Of a DNA stretch of 16,522 nucleotides, positions 5,553 to 13,314 are shown one piece after another. The stretch covers positions 1 to 16,522 of the forward strand of contig JAKACG010000008.1 in assembly GCA_021821605.1 (NCBI GenBank). Reading direction: 5' to 3'. Source of the DNA: Microcaldota archaeon (lineage in GTDB: Archaea > Micrarchaeota > Micrarchaeia > Micrarchaeales > CABMGC01). Position numbers and translations under genes: made by a program. The number at the start of each line of letters is the position of its first letter. Position 1 is the first letter of the stretch. The notes beneath the pieces are model-generated. The model worked only from the letters and a program-made list of their open reading frames with translations, made no database searches and was not told the origin of the DNA.

Positions 5553-6566
5553 TCAATCCCAATACTTAAATGAATATATTAGCGATGCAAAACCAAAACC
5601 TTCTACAAACCACAAGCTAACAATCCTGAAAAGTATTGTTATTACAGAGGCAAGACCAAAATCTATTCCTAATCCTGAAAAAAATAAAGTAAGATAACTA
5701 ATCAAAGCAGCATCTGTGACCCCTATTGTTCCAGGTATTCCCGTTATCATTCCTATTAGTAATGATGAGGTGTATATGAAAACGACCTGCGGAAGATAAG
5801 TAACTCCTATACTAACTCCAACACTAAGTATTACAAAGTAAAGAGCTAGTCCATTCATGAACATTGATGGTATTGTATAAATCATTGAGTAAATATAAAC
5901 ATCAAGACCAAGCATCTTGCTGTTTCTAAAATACATACTTCCTTGTTTGAAAAATCCCCTTAAGCTCCTAATATTTCCGAATCTTTTTTTAATTAGCTCA
6001 AAAGGGCCTTTGTTATAAATAAATATAAACGGAAGCATTAGTAAAAATGTTATGATTAATGATAATAAAATGTATTTTTGCACAAGAACTGCCATAATCA
6101 AAGACAAGGCTACAAAACCAAAAAAATCCGTAAAGTTGTCAGCAACAACCGCTGGAAATACCTTTGCAAACCTTGTATTTGATACTTTATTTATTGTATA
6201 CGCTACAACCGCCCTACCCCACCTTCCTGGAGTTATATCCATTGAATACATAGATAAATATATCACCAAACTTTTTGTCCTTTCTATATGTACTCCTAAT
6301 CTTTTAAGATATAATTCCCATTTGGGATATCTAATAAGATACCCTATAAACAAAACAATAAAAGCCAGAAGGAAATAAAACAGGTTCACTGAAAGAAGTG
6401 AGTCTACAAACTTTTGATAACCTTCATTGATAACTGCAAATGCTGCTATGACTAAAAAAACAAGAAGACTTACACTCATGACTATAAAAATTATCTTTTT
6501 AGCTCTAGCTACATTTTTAGCGTTTTCGTCCAGCTCTTCTATAAATCGTCTTTTTTTCCTTTTCAC
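5553..6566 (-). CDS. flippase-like integral membrane protein (UPF0104 / LPG-synthase TM family)
   Basis: The protein has 337 residues and about eight hydrophobic segments, starting with FIVMSVSLLVFLVIAAFAV after a strongly basic cytoplasmic N-terminus (KRKKRR). It resembles the UPF0104 family, related to the membrane part of bacterial lysylphosphatidylglycerol synthase and to archaeal proteins near glycosylation genes. Family-like features are LIRYPKWELYLKRLG after the second or third segment, and SMDITPGRWGRAVVAY, which matches the conserved TPG-x-G region. The C-terminal part has the usual glycine-rich IPGTIGVTDAAL. The likely start is GTG at 6564-6566. It lies 19 bases after TYW1 on the same strand and is probably co-transcribed with it, with no obvious functional link. 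The transported substrate cannot be told from sequence; lipid-linked sugar or phospholipid handling is a guess. Confidence 0.75.
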   Translation of the reverse strand: MKRKKRRFIEELDENAKNVARAKKIIFIVMSVSLLVFLVIAAFAVINEGYQKFVDSLLSVNLFYFLLAFIVLFIGYLIRYPKWELYLKRLGVHIERTKSLVIYLSMYSMDITPGRWGRAVVAYTINKVSNTRFAKVFPAVVADNFTDFFGFVALSLIMAVLVQKYILLSLIITFLLMLPFIFIYNKGPFELIKKRFGNIRSLRGFFKQGSMYFRNSKMLGLDVYIYSMIYTIPSMFMNGLALYFVILSVGVSIGVTYLPQVVFIYTSSLLIGMITGIPGTIGVTDAALISYLTLFFSGLGIDFGLASVITILFRIVSLWFVEGFGFASLIYSFKYWD

Positions 6567-6585
6567 GATACTCTTTTAGGTTCTA

Positions 6586-7620
6586 CTACTTTTTAAACTT
6601 TATTATTCTTTCAGAAGCAGCTTTTTTATCAATACATAATAGTGCAACTGCGCTTTTTTCATGGTAGTCTACAAATTGATAACCGGATTTATTTGCTATC
6701 TCTTTAGCAAACTCCTTAAGTTCTTCTGTTCTTGGCATCTGTTCATATGACAATCCTCTTTTTTCATTTCTTGCTCCTCCTACAAACGAGAAGCCTTTTA
6801 CCTCAACATAATGTGGCTTGCCTTTCTTTATAAGCTCGCAATAACCTTCTACATCTTCCATACTTAAACGTTTTACTAATGTAAGCCTGAAAACTCTTCG
6901 TGTTTTTAATGTAGAAAAAACATCTAAGAAGCTTAAAAAATTATCCCACGTTGCGGTCAAGTTCTTAGCTCTTGTTATTTTACCATAAAGTTCTTTGTTT
7001 GGTGCTTGTATTGAAACATAAAGCTGTGTCGGCATAATCTTTAGTGCTTTTAAAGCATTGATCATGGTACCGTTTGTAACTACGAATGTGCTTATGCCTC
7101 TTAAATGAAACGCTTCTAGCAGCTGATTCATTTTAGGATAAAAAAGCGGCTCTCCAGTAAGGCTAAAAGCGACATGAGCCGGATCATTAGACTCGTTCCA
7201 TCTTTTTAAATCAACATTTTCATTGCCTTTATAACCACTAACTATTCTTTTATGTTCATTTATTAATCCTTCAACTATCTTTTCTGGCTCATCCCATTTA
7301 TCTACAGCGTTTAATTCATTCCAGTTGAAGCCGACCTCATCGGGTATTATTCTCCAGCAAAAAGTACAAGCTAGGTTGCAGCCTATTGCAGGAGTAGCTT
7401 GTATACATCTCCAGCTGCGTATGCCATAAAATCTATGTTTGTAACAACTTTCACCTCCTTTAAGACTATCTGAGGTGTAATTACATATCTTTGTTGCAGA
7501 GTGCTTTCCTACAAAATGATATCCTTGGCCTTTCATCATTTTGGCAAGTCCCTTGGGCATATGAGGCTCTTCAGTACTTTTAATAATTTGCTCTGTTTTT
7601 TGTTCAGTTTGCAAAACCAT
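6586..7620 (-). CDS. taw1: tRNA 4-demethylwyosine synthase (TYW1/Taw1), radical SAM
   Basis: This enzyme converts N1-methylguanosine at position 37 of tRNA-Phe to 4-demethylwyosine, using pyruvate and radical SAM chemistry. The radical SAM cluster is C81-x3-C85-x2-C88 in GCNLACTFCWR (numbered from the ATG). Three further cysteines, C46, C59 and C72, are spaced 13 and 13 residues apart in KICNYTS, GESCYKH and WRCIQA, the spacing seen for the second iron-sulfur cluster of archaeal TYW1. Other matches are LKGGESCYKHRFYGI, SLTGEPLFYP and VTNGT. It is 344 residues long without the flavodoxin domain of eukaryotic TYW1, as usual in archaea. I chose ATG at 7620; a GTG codon directly before it is possible. 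A TATA box on the minus strand (7648-7656) fits a short leader. Confidence 0.95.
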   Translation of the reverse strand: MVLQTEQKTEQIIKSTEEPHMPKGLAKMMKGQGYHFVGKHSATKICNYTSDSLKGGESCYKHRFYGIRSWRCIQATPAIGCNLACTFCWRIIPDEVGFNWNELNAVDKWDEPEKIVEGLINEHKRIVSGYKGNENVDLKRWNESNDPAHVAFSLTGEPLFYPKMNQLLEAFHLRGISTFVVTNGTMINALKALKIMPTQLYVSIQAPNKELYGKITRAKNLTATWDNFLSFLDVFSTLKTRRVFRLTLVKRLSMEDVEGYCELIKKGKPHYVEVKGFSFVGGARNEKRGLSYEQMPRTEELKEFAKEIANKSGYQFVDYHEKSAVALLCIDKKAASERIIKFKK

Positions 7621-7647
7621 CACTATTTATTTATTTAATAAAGAAAG

Positions 7648-7669
7648 ATTTATAACTTTAGATATAAAT
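7648..7669. promoter_or_regulatory. divergent promoters for TYW1 (minus) and the surface protein (plus)
   Basis: The 75-base gap carries two back-to-back TATA boxes. GTTATAAAT on the minus strand (7648-7656) is about 28 bases from the TYW1 ATG. ATATAAAT on the plus strand (7662-7669) is 27-34 bases before the surface-protein ATG, implying an almost leaderless transcript. Confidence 0.5.
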
Positions 7670-7695
7670 GTTATTGTGTATATAAGTGTGTATTT

Positions 7696-9549
7696 ATGGT
7701 TTACAACTCATCAATAAAGGCCCAGGCAGCTATAGAGTTCTTAACTACTTATGGTTGGGCAATAATGATTTTAATGATAGTATTAGCCTTCGCCTTTTAT
7801 CTTCTTTCATCTCAAGCCACTATAGTTTCTACAATCTGTACAATAAACTCTGGCTTCAAATGCACCGAGTTTCTTATGGAGTCAAATACTATCTCTTCAA
7901 CAGCGTTATTCTTTTTAAATAACATACAACAGTATCCTGTGAAAGGAACCACAGTTACCGCAAATATTAGTTCAGTTGGAACTATAACCGCAAAATGTAG
8001 CCCTAACTTTGTACTTCCAGGAGGGGATATGCTATGCACAGCTTTATTATCACAAACCTTCTCAAACACGCTCTCAGTTGGAGGTAAAATCTCAGTTAAC
8101 TCTACGGTATGTACAGATATTTCAAATCCAGTATCTTGCAATAAAAAATACCCTATAAACTACAGTGGCACTATTTATACTAGGGCCGTTAGTTATACAC
8201 CACAACAATGCAGTATTTCAGTTTCTTCAAACACTGAAAACCCTGGCATTAATATAGCTTATCCAGTTTATGCAACGGTAAAGATAAACAACAATCCAAT
8301 TCCTGGAGCTACTGTTAATTTCAGTTCAACATCAAGCTCTTTGAAAGTGTCTCCATCTTTTATAAACACCGAAACAAATGGTACCGCAACGACTTATGTT
8401 ACCTCTACCTCAACAGGAAGCAATACAATAACAGCAACCTTTTACAGTACCTGTTCAAATTCATTATCATTATCTTTCTCTCAAACACCTGGCGGTTCTA
8501 GCAGTAGTCAAATATATTATACTCCGATAACTCTTTCAAATCAGCAAAGCTCCGCAACAGCCTCTGGATTCCAGCAGATGATATACTTTAATCCTTCTAC
8601 GTACTCCTCAAATGAAATGGCAAATCTTAGCAATATAGAGTTTACTGCAGGTGCACCGATAGGAACCTCTGGAAATGTTCCATTATATGCATGGATAGAA
8701 AGCGGCGCTTCATCAACTGCAACAAACACAATTGCATGGGTGAATCTTGCAAGTAATACTCTTGGCGCAGCAGGCGGAGCAAACACGCTTACAATATACA
8801 TGAACTTTTTGCCAAACAACTCCCCAGTTACCTCTGGTTACACAGGATATGCGCCGCAGTTGTACTGCGCGTCTGGATGCTTCCAGACCTCATACGCGCA
8901 GTATGATAATGGGGCAAGCGTGTTTAATAACTATGAAAACTACGCAGGCACAACTTTATGGAGTGGATTAACAACTGGAATATCACATATTGCAGGTGAT
9001 GGAGCTTATGTGGTTCAAAATAATGGATTAACCATTGGTGTAAATTCTATTGATACAGGATATTCAATATTAACTAATTGGGATTTAACCTCTCCATTTA
9101 TTTATCAATCATTAATTACGTCTGAAAACAAAGGGGGCGCAGGTAACTTTCAGGAAGGACAAATTATAGATGCATCTTCAGATATAGACCAAGAAATATC
9201 TGGTGGAACCTGCGGACAAAACTGGTATATTGCAAGGCGCGATATTCCTGGGAATTTCTACCAATTACTTTTATGCAATACTATTTTAGCACAATCAGGT
9301 GCATCAGGAAGCTATCCTTATATCTCTATGGAAACGTTCTCTCAAAACACAACAGGGCTATCTGTTTATGATGCAGGAACAACATTAGCAAATACCATAG
9401 AGAACACATTCCAAAGTGGTTATGTAGGTTATGATTTGGTGTTTTCATCATCGATAAATCCTAACTCAATATTTATTCAATACTCTCGTGTTAGGTATTA
9501 TCCACCAAACGACATTATGCCATCATTTAATTTTGGAAACATAGTATAA
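7696..9549 (+). CDS. large secreted or surface protein with class III (pilin-like) signal peptide and Ig-like domain
   Basis: The N-terminus has a short polar leader, then K8-A9-Q10-A-A-I-E14, then a hydrophobic stretch (YGWAIMILMIVLAFAFYLL). This is the class III signal peptide pattern (Q at +1, E at +5) processed by type IV prepilin-like peptidases and very common in DPANN archaea. Residues about 40-170 hold eight cysteines and are otherwise unrecognised. Residues about 172-262 resemble a bacterial Ig-like (Big) domain, with NIAYPVYATVKINNNPIPGATVNF and a TNGTATTYVTST strand. The rest, from a GGSSSS linker at about 266, is rich in serine, threonine, asparagine and aromatic residues. It starts with IYYTPITLSNQQ and has a beta-rich look like DUF2341/lectin-like surface modules. 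At 617 residues it is far larger than a structural pilin. A role in surface adhesion or contact with another cell is plausible but inferred. Confidence 0.85.
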   Translation: MVYNSSIKAQAAIEFLTTYGWAIMILMIVLAFAFYLLSSQATIVSTICTINSGFKCTEFLMESNTISSTALFFLNNIQQYPVKGTTVTANISSVGTITAKCSPNFVLPGGDMLCTALLSQTFSNTLSVGGKISVNSTVCTDISNPVSCNKKYPINYSGTIYTRAVSYTPQQCSISVSSNTENPGINIAYPVYATVKINNNPIPGATVNFSSTSSSLKVSPSFINTETNGTATTYVTSTSTGSNTITATFYSTCSNSLSLSFSQTPGGSSSSQIYYTPITLSNQQSSATASGFQQMIYFNPSTYSSNEMANLSNIEFTAGAPIGTSGNVPLYAWIESGASSTATNTIAWVNLASNTLGAAGGANTLTIYMNFLPNNSPVTSGYTGYAPQLYCASGCFQTSYAQYDNGASVFNNYENYAGTTLWSGLTTGISHIAGDGAYVVQNNGLTIGVNSIDTGYSILTNWDLTSPFIYQSLITSENKGGAGNFQEGQIIDASSDIDQEISGGTCGQNWYIARRDIPGNFYQLLLCNTILAQSGASGSYPYISMETFSQNTTGLSVYDAGTTLANTIENTFQSGYVGYDLVFSSSINPNSIFIQYSRVRYYPPNDIMPSFNFGNIV

Positions 9550-9697
9550 CAAAATAATAAACTATAAATCAACACCTTTTTCATTAATCTAAATATTGTT
9601 AACAATTAACAATTTAAACAGTACCTTATTACGGGATAAGACAATATGAAATATAAAAACAAAAGCATAAATACCATAAAAATAAAACCTCCTTACT
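9550..9697. other. intergenic region before the helical protein gene
   Basis: The 148 bases are AT-rich with no open frame that I support. They contain a TTGTTAACAA palindrome near 9596-9605, and a small hairpin CTTAT-TACGGG-ATAAG near 9626-9641. An AT-rich promoter-like stretch (CATAAATACC and following) lies about 25-35 bases before the GTG at 9698. Confidence 0.4.
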
Positions 9698-10249
9698 GTG
9701 AGTCACTTGACAGAAAGCTTTAAGAACAACTCAGATTCTCAAAAACCACAAAAAAATAAAAAAGAAACCGTTATGGCTAGATTTACTTCATTAGTTAAAA
9801 AAACTCAACAGGAAGCAGAGGCGATATGTGAGCTTACTGAGTTTGAAAGTAACATACATCTTTCTTTAATAATATCAAAAAATATAGCTCAGACTGGATT
9901 TAACCTATATCGCGCGCGTCTTGCCATAGGTTTTAATTTTCCAGACAACTGGAAGTACATATCTATGATGGATGCAAAGGAAACAAGAAGAAAAGATGAG
10001 CTCGAATTAGCTGAAAACTCCATTAAAAACAAGGCCGCATATACGGATATACAAGATATGATAGCTTCAGAAGCTGTGCCACTAATTAAATTTTCCGAAA
10101 AGCTTGTTGCGCAATCAAAAGAGATACTAAGGTTTGTGGAGGAGTTGGAGTTGGATGACAAAACTAAAAAACAAATGTCCGATATAACCTACACGGCCGG
10201 TTCAAGCATAATTGTCTTTTCAGAAAGACTTGTTGAAAAGAAGAGTTAA
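9698..10249 (+). CDS. unrecognised alpha-helical protein
   Basis: I do not recognise this gene. The 183-residue product has a polar, lysine- and asparagine-rich N-terminal tail (to about residue 25), followed by what look like four or five amphipathic helices. These include FTSLVKKTQQEAEAICELTEFESNIHLSL, KDELELAENSIKNKAAYTDIQDMIASEAVPLIKFSEKLVAQSKEILRFVEEL and a C-terminal TYTAGSSIIVFSERLVEK. The only aromatic patch is NFPDNWKYISMM in the middle. There is no signal peptide or membrane segment and only one cysteine. Two starts are possible: GTG at 9698, supported by a TATA-like region at the right distance for a leaderless mRNA, and ATG at 9773, which would give 158 residues. It lies between the surface protein and the splicing endonuclease, each with its own promoter region, so the context says little. 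Confidence 0.65.
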   Translation: MSHLTESFKNNSDSQKPQKNKKETVMARFTSLVKKTQQEAEAICELTEFESNIHLSLIISKNIAQTGFNLYRARLAIGFNFPDNWKYISMMDAKETRRKDELELAENSIKNKAAYTDIQDMIASEAVPLIKFSEKLVAQSKEILRFVEELELDDKTKKQMSDITYTAGSSIIVFSERLVEKKS

Positions 10250-10330
10250 AGTTATTATATATACTATATATATTTACTAACATAACTATAAAATAAGTAT
10301 AAAACAAATAACATTTAAGATACTGGTTTA

Positions 10331-11488
10331 ATGCTTGAATTAAAATATACCTCTAAAAAAAACATAACTGCTGCAGATCAATCTACTTTAGACATACTTA
10401 AAAAAGGTTTTTTCGGTAATATAGAGAAAAAAAATCTAAAATTAAATATATACGAATCTCTTTATCTAATGGATGTAAGGAATGCTTCTTGCAGAAATAA
10501 AAACAAAAATATTACCTTCAGCGAGATGTTTTTACTGTTCAACAAATCAAAGAAATTTCTTGCTAAGTATCTTACTTACAAAGACTGGAGAGATAGGGGG
10601 CTTGTAGCCAAAGAATCTGTTATTTCATTAAATGAACCAAATAAAAATCCAATAAAACAATATCCTTCTTCAAAACTTACACTGCCAAACATTAAACTTA
10701 CCGGCATTTTTTTCCCCTCAGATTTAACTACTATTCTTGAAGATGACGAACAAGGAAAATTTATTTATCAAAATTTTTGGATAGGGCAGTATGGTTCATA
10801 CAAAGCAGCAGAAAGAGGAAAATTAAACAAACTTGACATCTATGAAACGGTCTTTTTAATTGAGCACAATATACTTGAAATTAAGGAATTTACTAAGAAA
10901 CAGATAATAAAAATAGCTACCTCAAGAAGAAAAGACTTTCCTAAGTTGTTTGAGGTATATAAAGACTGGATGGAAAAAGGCTATGTTATAAAAACAGGCT
11001 TTAAGTTTGGAACCCATTTCAGGGTTTATTTTCCAGGAGCTACACCAATGAAAAACGATAATAAAAACTGGATTCATTCAAAACATGTAATACATGTATT
11101 TCCAAAAGAGTCAAGGCTTTTAATTTCTGAATGGGCAAGGGCAATAAGAGTTGCACATTCAGTAAGAAAAACATTCATTCTTGCTGTTCCTGGTAATGCT
11201 TTTGCAAAGAAGGTTGAGATAGATTTTATCCTCTATCACAGACGAGGCGGTGAAGCAGAAAGCCCTGATGTATTTCCTCCAAAGTATGCTATGCTCTCTT
11301 TAAGTGAGGAGGAATATATAGGTGGTAAAGAGTTTGCAGGAGCAATACTTAAAGCCAAAGAAAAAAAACTAGAGCTTATTGTTGCAATAGCTGACAGAGA
11401 GACTGCCGTGACTTATTATAAAGTTAGACAAATAAAACTTAAGGGCAGCGAAGCTGATTATTACGAAATAGATTGGATGCAGCCTTAG
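10331..11488 (+). CDS. endA: tRNA-splicing endonuclease, three-unit (ARMAN-type) architecture
   Basis: EndA cuts introns from precursor tRNAs at bulge-helix-bulge sites. The 385-residue protein is about twice a standard EndA subunit. Residues about 35-95 (LKLNIYESLYLMDVRN through YKDWRDRGLVAK) and about 165-221 (NKLDIYETVFLIEHN through YKDWMEKGYVIK) are clearly related, showing a duplicated N-terminal domain. The catalytic domain follows with the expected triad: Y233 in FRVYFPG, H249 in WIHSKH and K280 in AHSVRKTF. The last about 95 residues form a second C-terminal-type domain ending in YKVRQIKLKGSEADYYEIDWMQP, without a triad. An N-C plus extra N arrangement of this kind, forming a dimer, has been described from ARMAN archaea. 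Neither tRNA gene in this window has an intron. A TATA-like AGTATAAAAC lies about 27-35 bases before the ATG, suggesting a leaderless mRNA. Confidence 0.9.
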   Translation: MLELKYTSKKNITAADQSTLDILKKGFFGNIEKKNLKLNIYESLYLMDVRNASCRNKNKNITFSEMFLLFNKSKKFLAKYLTYKDWRDRGLVAKESVISLNEPNKNPIKQYPSSKLTLPNIKLTGIFFPSDLTTILEDDEQGKFIYQNFWIGQYGSYKAAERGKLNKLDIYETVFLIEHNILEIKEFTKKQIIKIATSRRKDFPKLFEVYKDWMEKGYVIKTGFKFGTHFRVYFPGATPMKNDNKNWIHSKHVIHVFPKESRLLISEWARAIRVAHSVRKTFILAVPGNAFAKKVEIDFILYHRRGGEAESPDVFPPKYAMLSLSEEEYIGGKEFAGAILKAKEKKLELIVAIADRETAVTYYKVRQIKLKGSEADYYEIDWMQP

Positions 11489-11558
11489 AGTTCCTCTATT
11501 ATAAAAACATAGAAAAGTTTTAAATAACTGCTCTTTGTAGTATTAAAGAGGCGATTAG

Positions 11559-11840
11559 ATGAAGATATCTGAAATATATAGAATGGATATATACAGCGAT
11601 GAAGGGCAGTACCTTGGAGACGTACAAGACGTTATAATAGATCTCGAAAAGGGAGAAATAAGCAGACTACTTATGACTCCTTGGAAAAGCGCAAAGAATG
11701 ATGCAAATGTTGTTCTTAAGAAAAAAAGTATTCTTTATAAGAGTGTAAAGAACATTGGAGATGTAGTTTTGGTATCTGGTCCTTCAGGCTCTAAAGAAGA
11801 ACCTGCAAGCAGAGAAGAGATAAATGATCTTTCAAGATAA
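11559..11840 (+). CDS. PRC-barrel domain protein
   Basis: This small 93-residue protein is made of one PRC-barrel domain. The domain shows as MKISEIYRMDIYSDEGQYLGDVQDVIIDLEKGEISRLLMTP, in which a YLGxVxDVxxDLxxGxIxxL pattern is typical, followed by an ILYKSVKNIGDVVLVSG strand. Stand-alone archaeal PRC-barrel proteins are widespread; roles in RNA handling or cell division have been proposed or shown for some members, so a precise function cannot be assigned. The start is well supported: GAGGCGAT (11549-11556), a near-complete Shine-Dalgarno sequence, ends two bases before the ATG, and TTTTAAATAA near 11518-11527 may be the TATA box. It has its own promoter, 70 bases after endA. Confidence 0.85.
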   Translation: MKISEIYRMDIYSDEGQYLGDVQDVIIDLEKGEISRLLMTPWKSAKNDANVVLKKKSILYKSVKNIGDVVLVSGPSGSKEEPASREEINDLSR

Positions 11841-11847
11841 ACATTAA

Positions 11848-11879
11848 TTTTTTATTTTATTTCTTGTTTTATTTCTTTA
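11848..11879 (+). terminator. T-rich terminator after the PRC-barrel gene
   Basis: A run of six T (11848-11853) and further T tracts continue through 11879 directly after the stop codon, the usual form of an archaeal factor-independent terminator. The gap between the convergent genes (11841-11903) holds nothing else that I recognise. Confidence 0.6.
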
Positions 11880-11903
11880 TATTTTAAATTTTAATATTAT
11901 TGT

Positions 11904-12449
11904 CTATTTTAACTTCAAAACTTTAGGTAATCTTACTCCTCTTTGACCTAGATACGCTCCAGAATAAGGATTACTTACTCTATTGAGGGTTGTAGCAAAA
12001 ATTACATGGGCAAATCTTAATCCTGGTTTTAGCATTATTGCGTTAGAGCTAGCATTGAATACCTCAAGAGTTACATTACCTGCAAAACCAGCATCTATTA
12101 TTGTTGGTGGCATCATTAAACCATGCCTTGCCCATGTGCTTCTAAGCTCTACAAAACCCATTACATTATCCGGCATCTTCAAATACTCGATTGTAGACAT
12201 AAGGACCTGTTCGTGAGCTTCTATTACTATATTTTTATTATTTTTTTCAAGAATATACTCCTTTTTGACATGCTCCGCATTAGAAGGATCAAGTACGAAG
12301 TTCTTCCCAAGCTTTTGATTATGTTTTGCAACTTCATTATATAACCTAAAATCTACGCCATTCTCTCTTATTATGTCTTTTTTAAATGGTTTAATCTCAA
12401 GCCTTCCACTTCTTATCATATTTTCTAAATCATAGTCCGATAATATCAA
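11904..12449 (-). CDS. dcd: dCTP deaminase
   Basis: The enzyme deaminates dCTP to dUTP, feeding dTTP synthesis; some archaeal members are bifunctional and go on to dUMP, which I cannot decide here. The 181 residues are close to the family length. The N-terminus MILSDYDLENMIRSGRLEI is typical. The substrate-binding signature ELRSTWARHGL (R103, S104, R108) and the catalytic segment TIIDAGFAGNVTLEVFN with E129 are present. The C-terminal PYSGAYLGQRGV matches the lid that closes over the nucleotide. ATG at 12449 follows the tmk stop by eight bases, so dcd is the second gene of a tmk-dcd operon. Both serve the same pathway. Confidence 0.95.
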   Translation of the reverse strand: MILSDYDLENMIRSGRLEIKPFKKDIIRENGVDFRLYNEVAKHNQKLGKNFVLDPSNAEHVKKEYILEKNNKNIVIEAHEQVLMSTIEYLKMPDNVMGFVELRSTWARHGLMMPPTIIDAGFAGNVTLEVFNASSNAIMLKPGLRFAHVIFATTLNRVSNPYSGAYLGQRGVRLPKVLKLK

Positions 12450-12457
12450 AAAAACAC

Positions 12458-13099
12458 CTATACTAAACTTTGTTGTTTCTCTTTTTTAATAGAATTTATT
12501 ACGGCAGCAAATATGAGATCCGATATCTCCTTTTCACTTTTTGTACCGTCTACTCTTATCCATGTTTTAGCTCCATACCTTTCCGAATAAAGTTTTTCAT
12601 AAACATTTCTTACTTTATTCATATACTCTTGTGCGCTTTCAAATCTATCTGTTTTGCCCTTTTGCTTCTTTTTTCTTTCAAAAGCAATTTCAGGCTCTAA
12701 ATCTATATAGAAAATTATATCTGGCCTTGGAAGTGCCATAATCTCTTCAACAGCCTTTGCCTTTTCATACTCAAAGTTTCCTGCAGATTGATATGCTATA
12801 GTAGAGATAAAGTATCTTTCACTCATGACTATACTACCAGAAGAGAGCTCACCTATAATTTTCTTTTTATCTGATTGCATGTCCAGCAAATACAGAAGAA
12901 ACTGTTCCTCAACGCTCATCTCTATTTTTCCAGCAAGGAACTCGTCTCGTATTATTTTGCCATATCTAGAATCGTGAGTAGGATAAGAATATAAAGAAAC
13001 CTTTTTTCCATCTCCTTTAAGCCTATCTATTAAAAGTTTTGCCTGCGTAGTTTTTCCAGAACCATCTATACCTTCTATACACACGAACAAGCCCTCCAC
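12458..13099 (-). CDS. tmk: thymidylate kinase
   Basis: The enzyme phosphorylates dTMP to dTDP. The P-loop EGIDGSGKTTQ follows right after the N-terminal strand, and SERYFISTIAYQSAG corresponds to the DR(Y/F) motif, with a serine-glutamate-arginine variant of it. The lid-like KKKQKGKTDRFE follows LDLEPEIAFERKK. I chose GTG at 13099, which gives MEGLFVCIEGIDGSGK, the usual distance of start to P-loop (213 residues). TTG at 13111 or GTG at 13108 would add three or four residues. A third option is GTG at 13084, which has GGAGG eight bases upstream but would leave a very short strand before the P-loop. TATA-like sequence lies near 13137-13149. It is transcribed toward dcd. Confidence 0.93.
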   Translation of the reverse strand: MEGLFVCIEGIDGSGKTTQAKLLIDRLKGDGKKVSLYSYPTHDSRYGKIIRDEFLAGKIEMSVEEQFLLYLLDMQSDKKKIIGELSSGSIVMSERYFISTIAYQSAGNFEYEKAKAVEEIMALPRPDIIFYIDLEPEIAFERKKKQKGKTDRFESAQEYMNKVRNVYEKLYSERYGAKTWIRVDGTKSEKEISDLIFAAVINSIKKEKQQSLV

Positions 13100-13184
13100 A
13101 AGCCACACCAATAAGTAGTAATGATATTACACAGCAATATTTATATTACTGAATAAATAACTATATACGCAAATATATTACAAC

Positions 13185-13259
13185 GCTCCTATCGTCTAGC
13201 TCGGCCAAGGACGCGGGGCTTTCAATCCCGCAACCCGGGTTCAAATCCCGGTGGGAGCA
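13185..13259 (+). tRNA. tRNA-Glu (TTC)
   Basis: The acceptor stem is GCTCCTA (13185-13191) with TGGGAGC (13252-13258), containing one G-U pair, and A13259 is the discriminator. The anticodon stem CGGGG (13214-13218) pairs with TCCCG around the loop CTTTCAA, with anticodon TTC at 13221-13223. The T arm is CCGGG-TTCAAAT-CCCGG. There is no intron, and no CCA is encoded. A TATA-like CTATATAC lies about 15-25 bases upstream. The ATPase gene that starts 55 bases downstream has a different base composition, and tRNA 3' ends are common insertion sites. Confidence 0.95.
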
Positions 13260-13261
13260 CA

Positions 13262-13313
13262 TTTGGTAATAGAATACCAAAAAGCATTTATATTCTGGTA
13301 TCCAAATACCAAA
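13262..13313 (+). promoter_or_regulatory. TATA box flanked by two operator-like dyads upstream of the ATPase gene
   Basis: Two 20-base elements, 13262-13281 and 13294-13313, share the dyad GGTA-N6-TACC followed by AAA and agree at 15 of 20 positions. Their spacing is exactly 32 bases, about three helical turns. The TATA box TTTATATT (13287-13294) lies between them, and the second dyad covers the expected transcription start just before the ATG at 13315. This layout suits a dimeric repressor binding on one face of the DNA. The repressor is unknown and may be encoded elsewhere. Confidence 0.55.
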
Positions 13314-13314
13314 T

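Noticed and set aside
7812..8141. Open frame on the minus strand inside the surface protein gene
   Set aside because: It lies wholly inside a well-supported gene, has no recognisable domain and no promoter. It and similar antisense frames elsewhere are treated as shadows.
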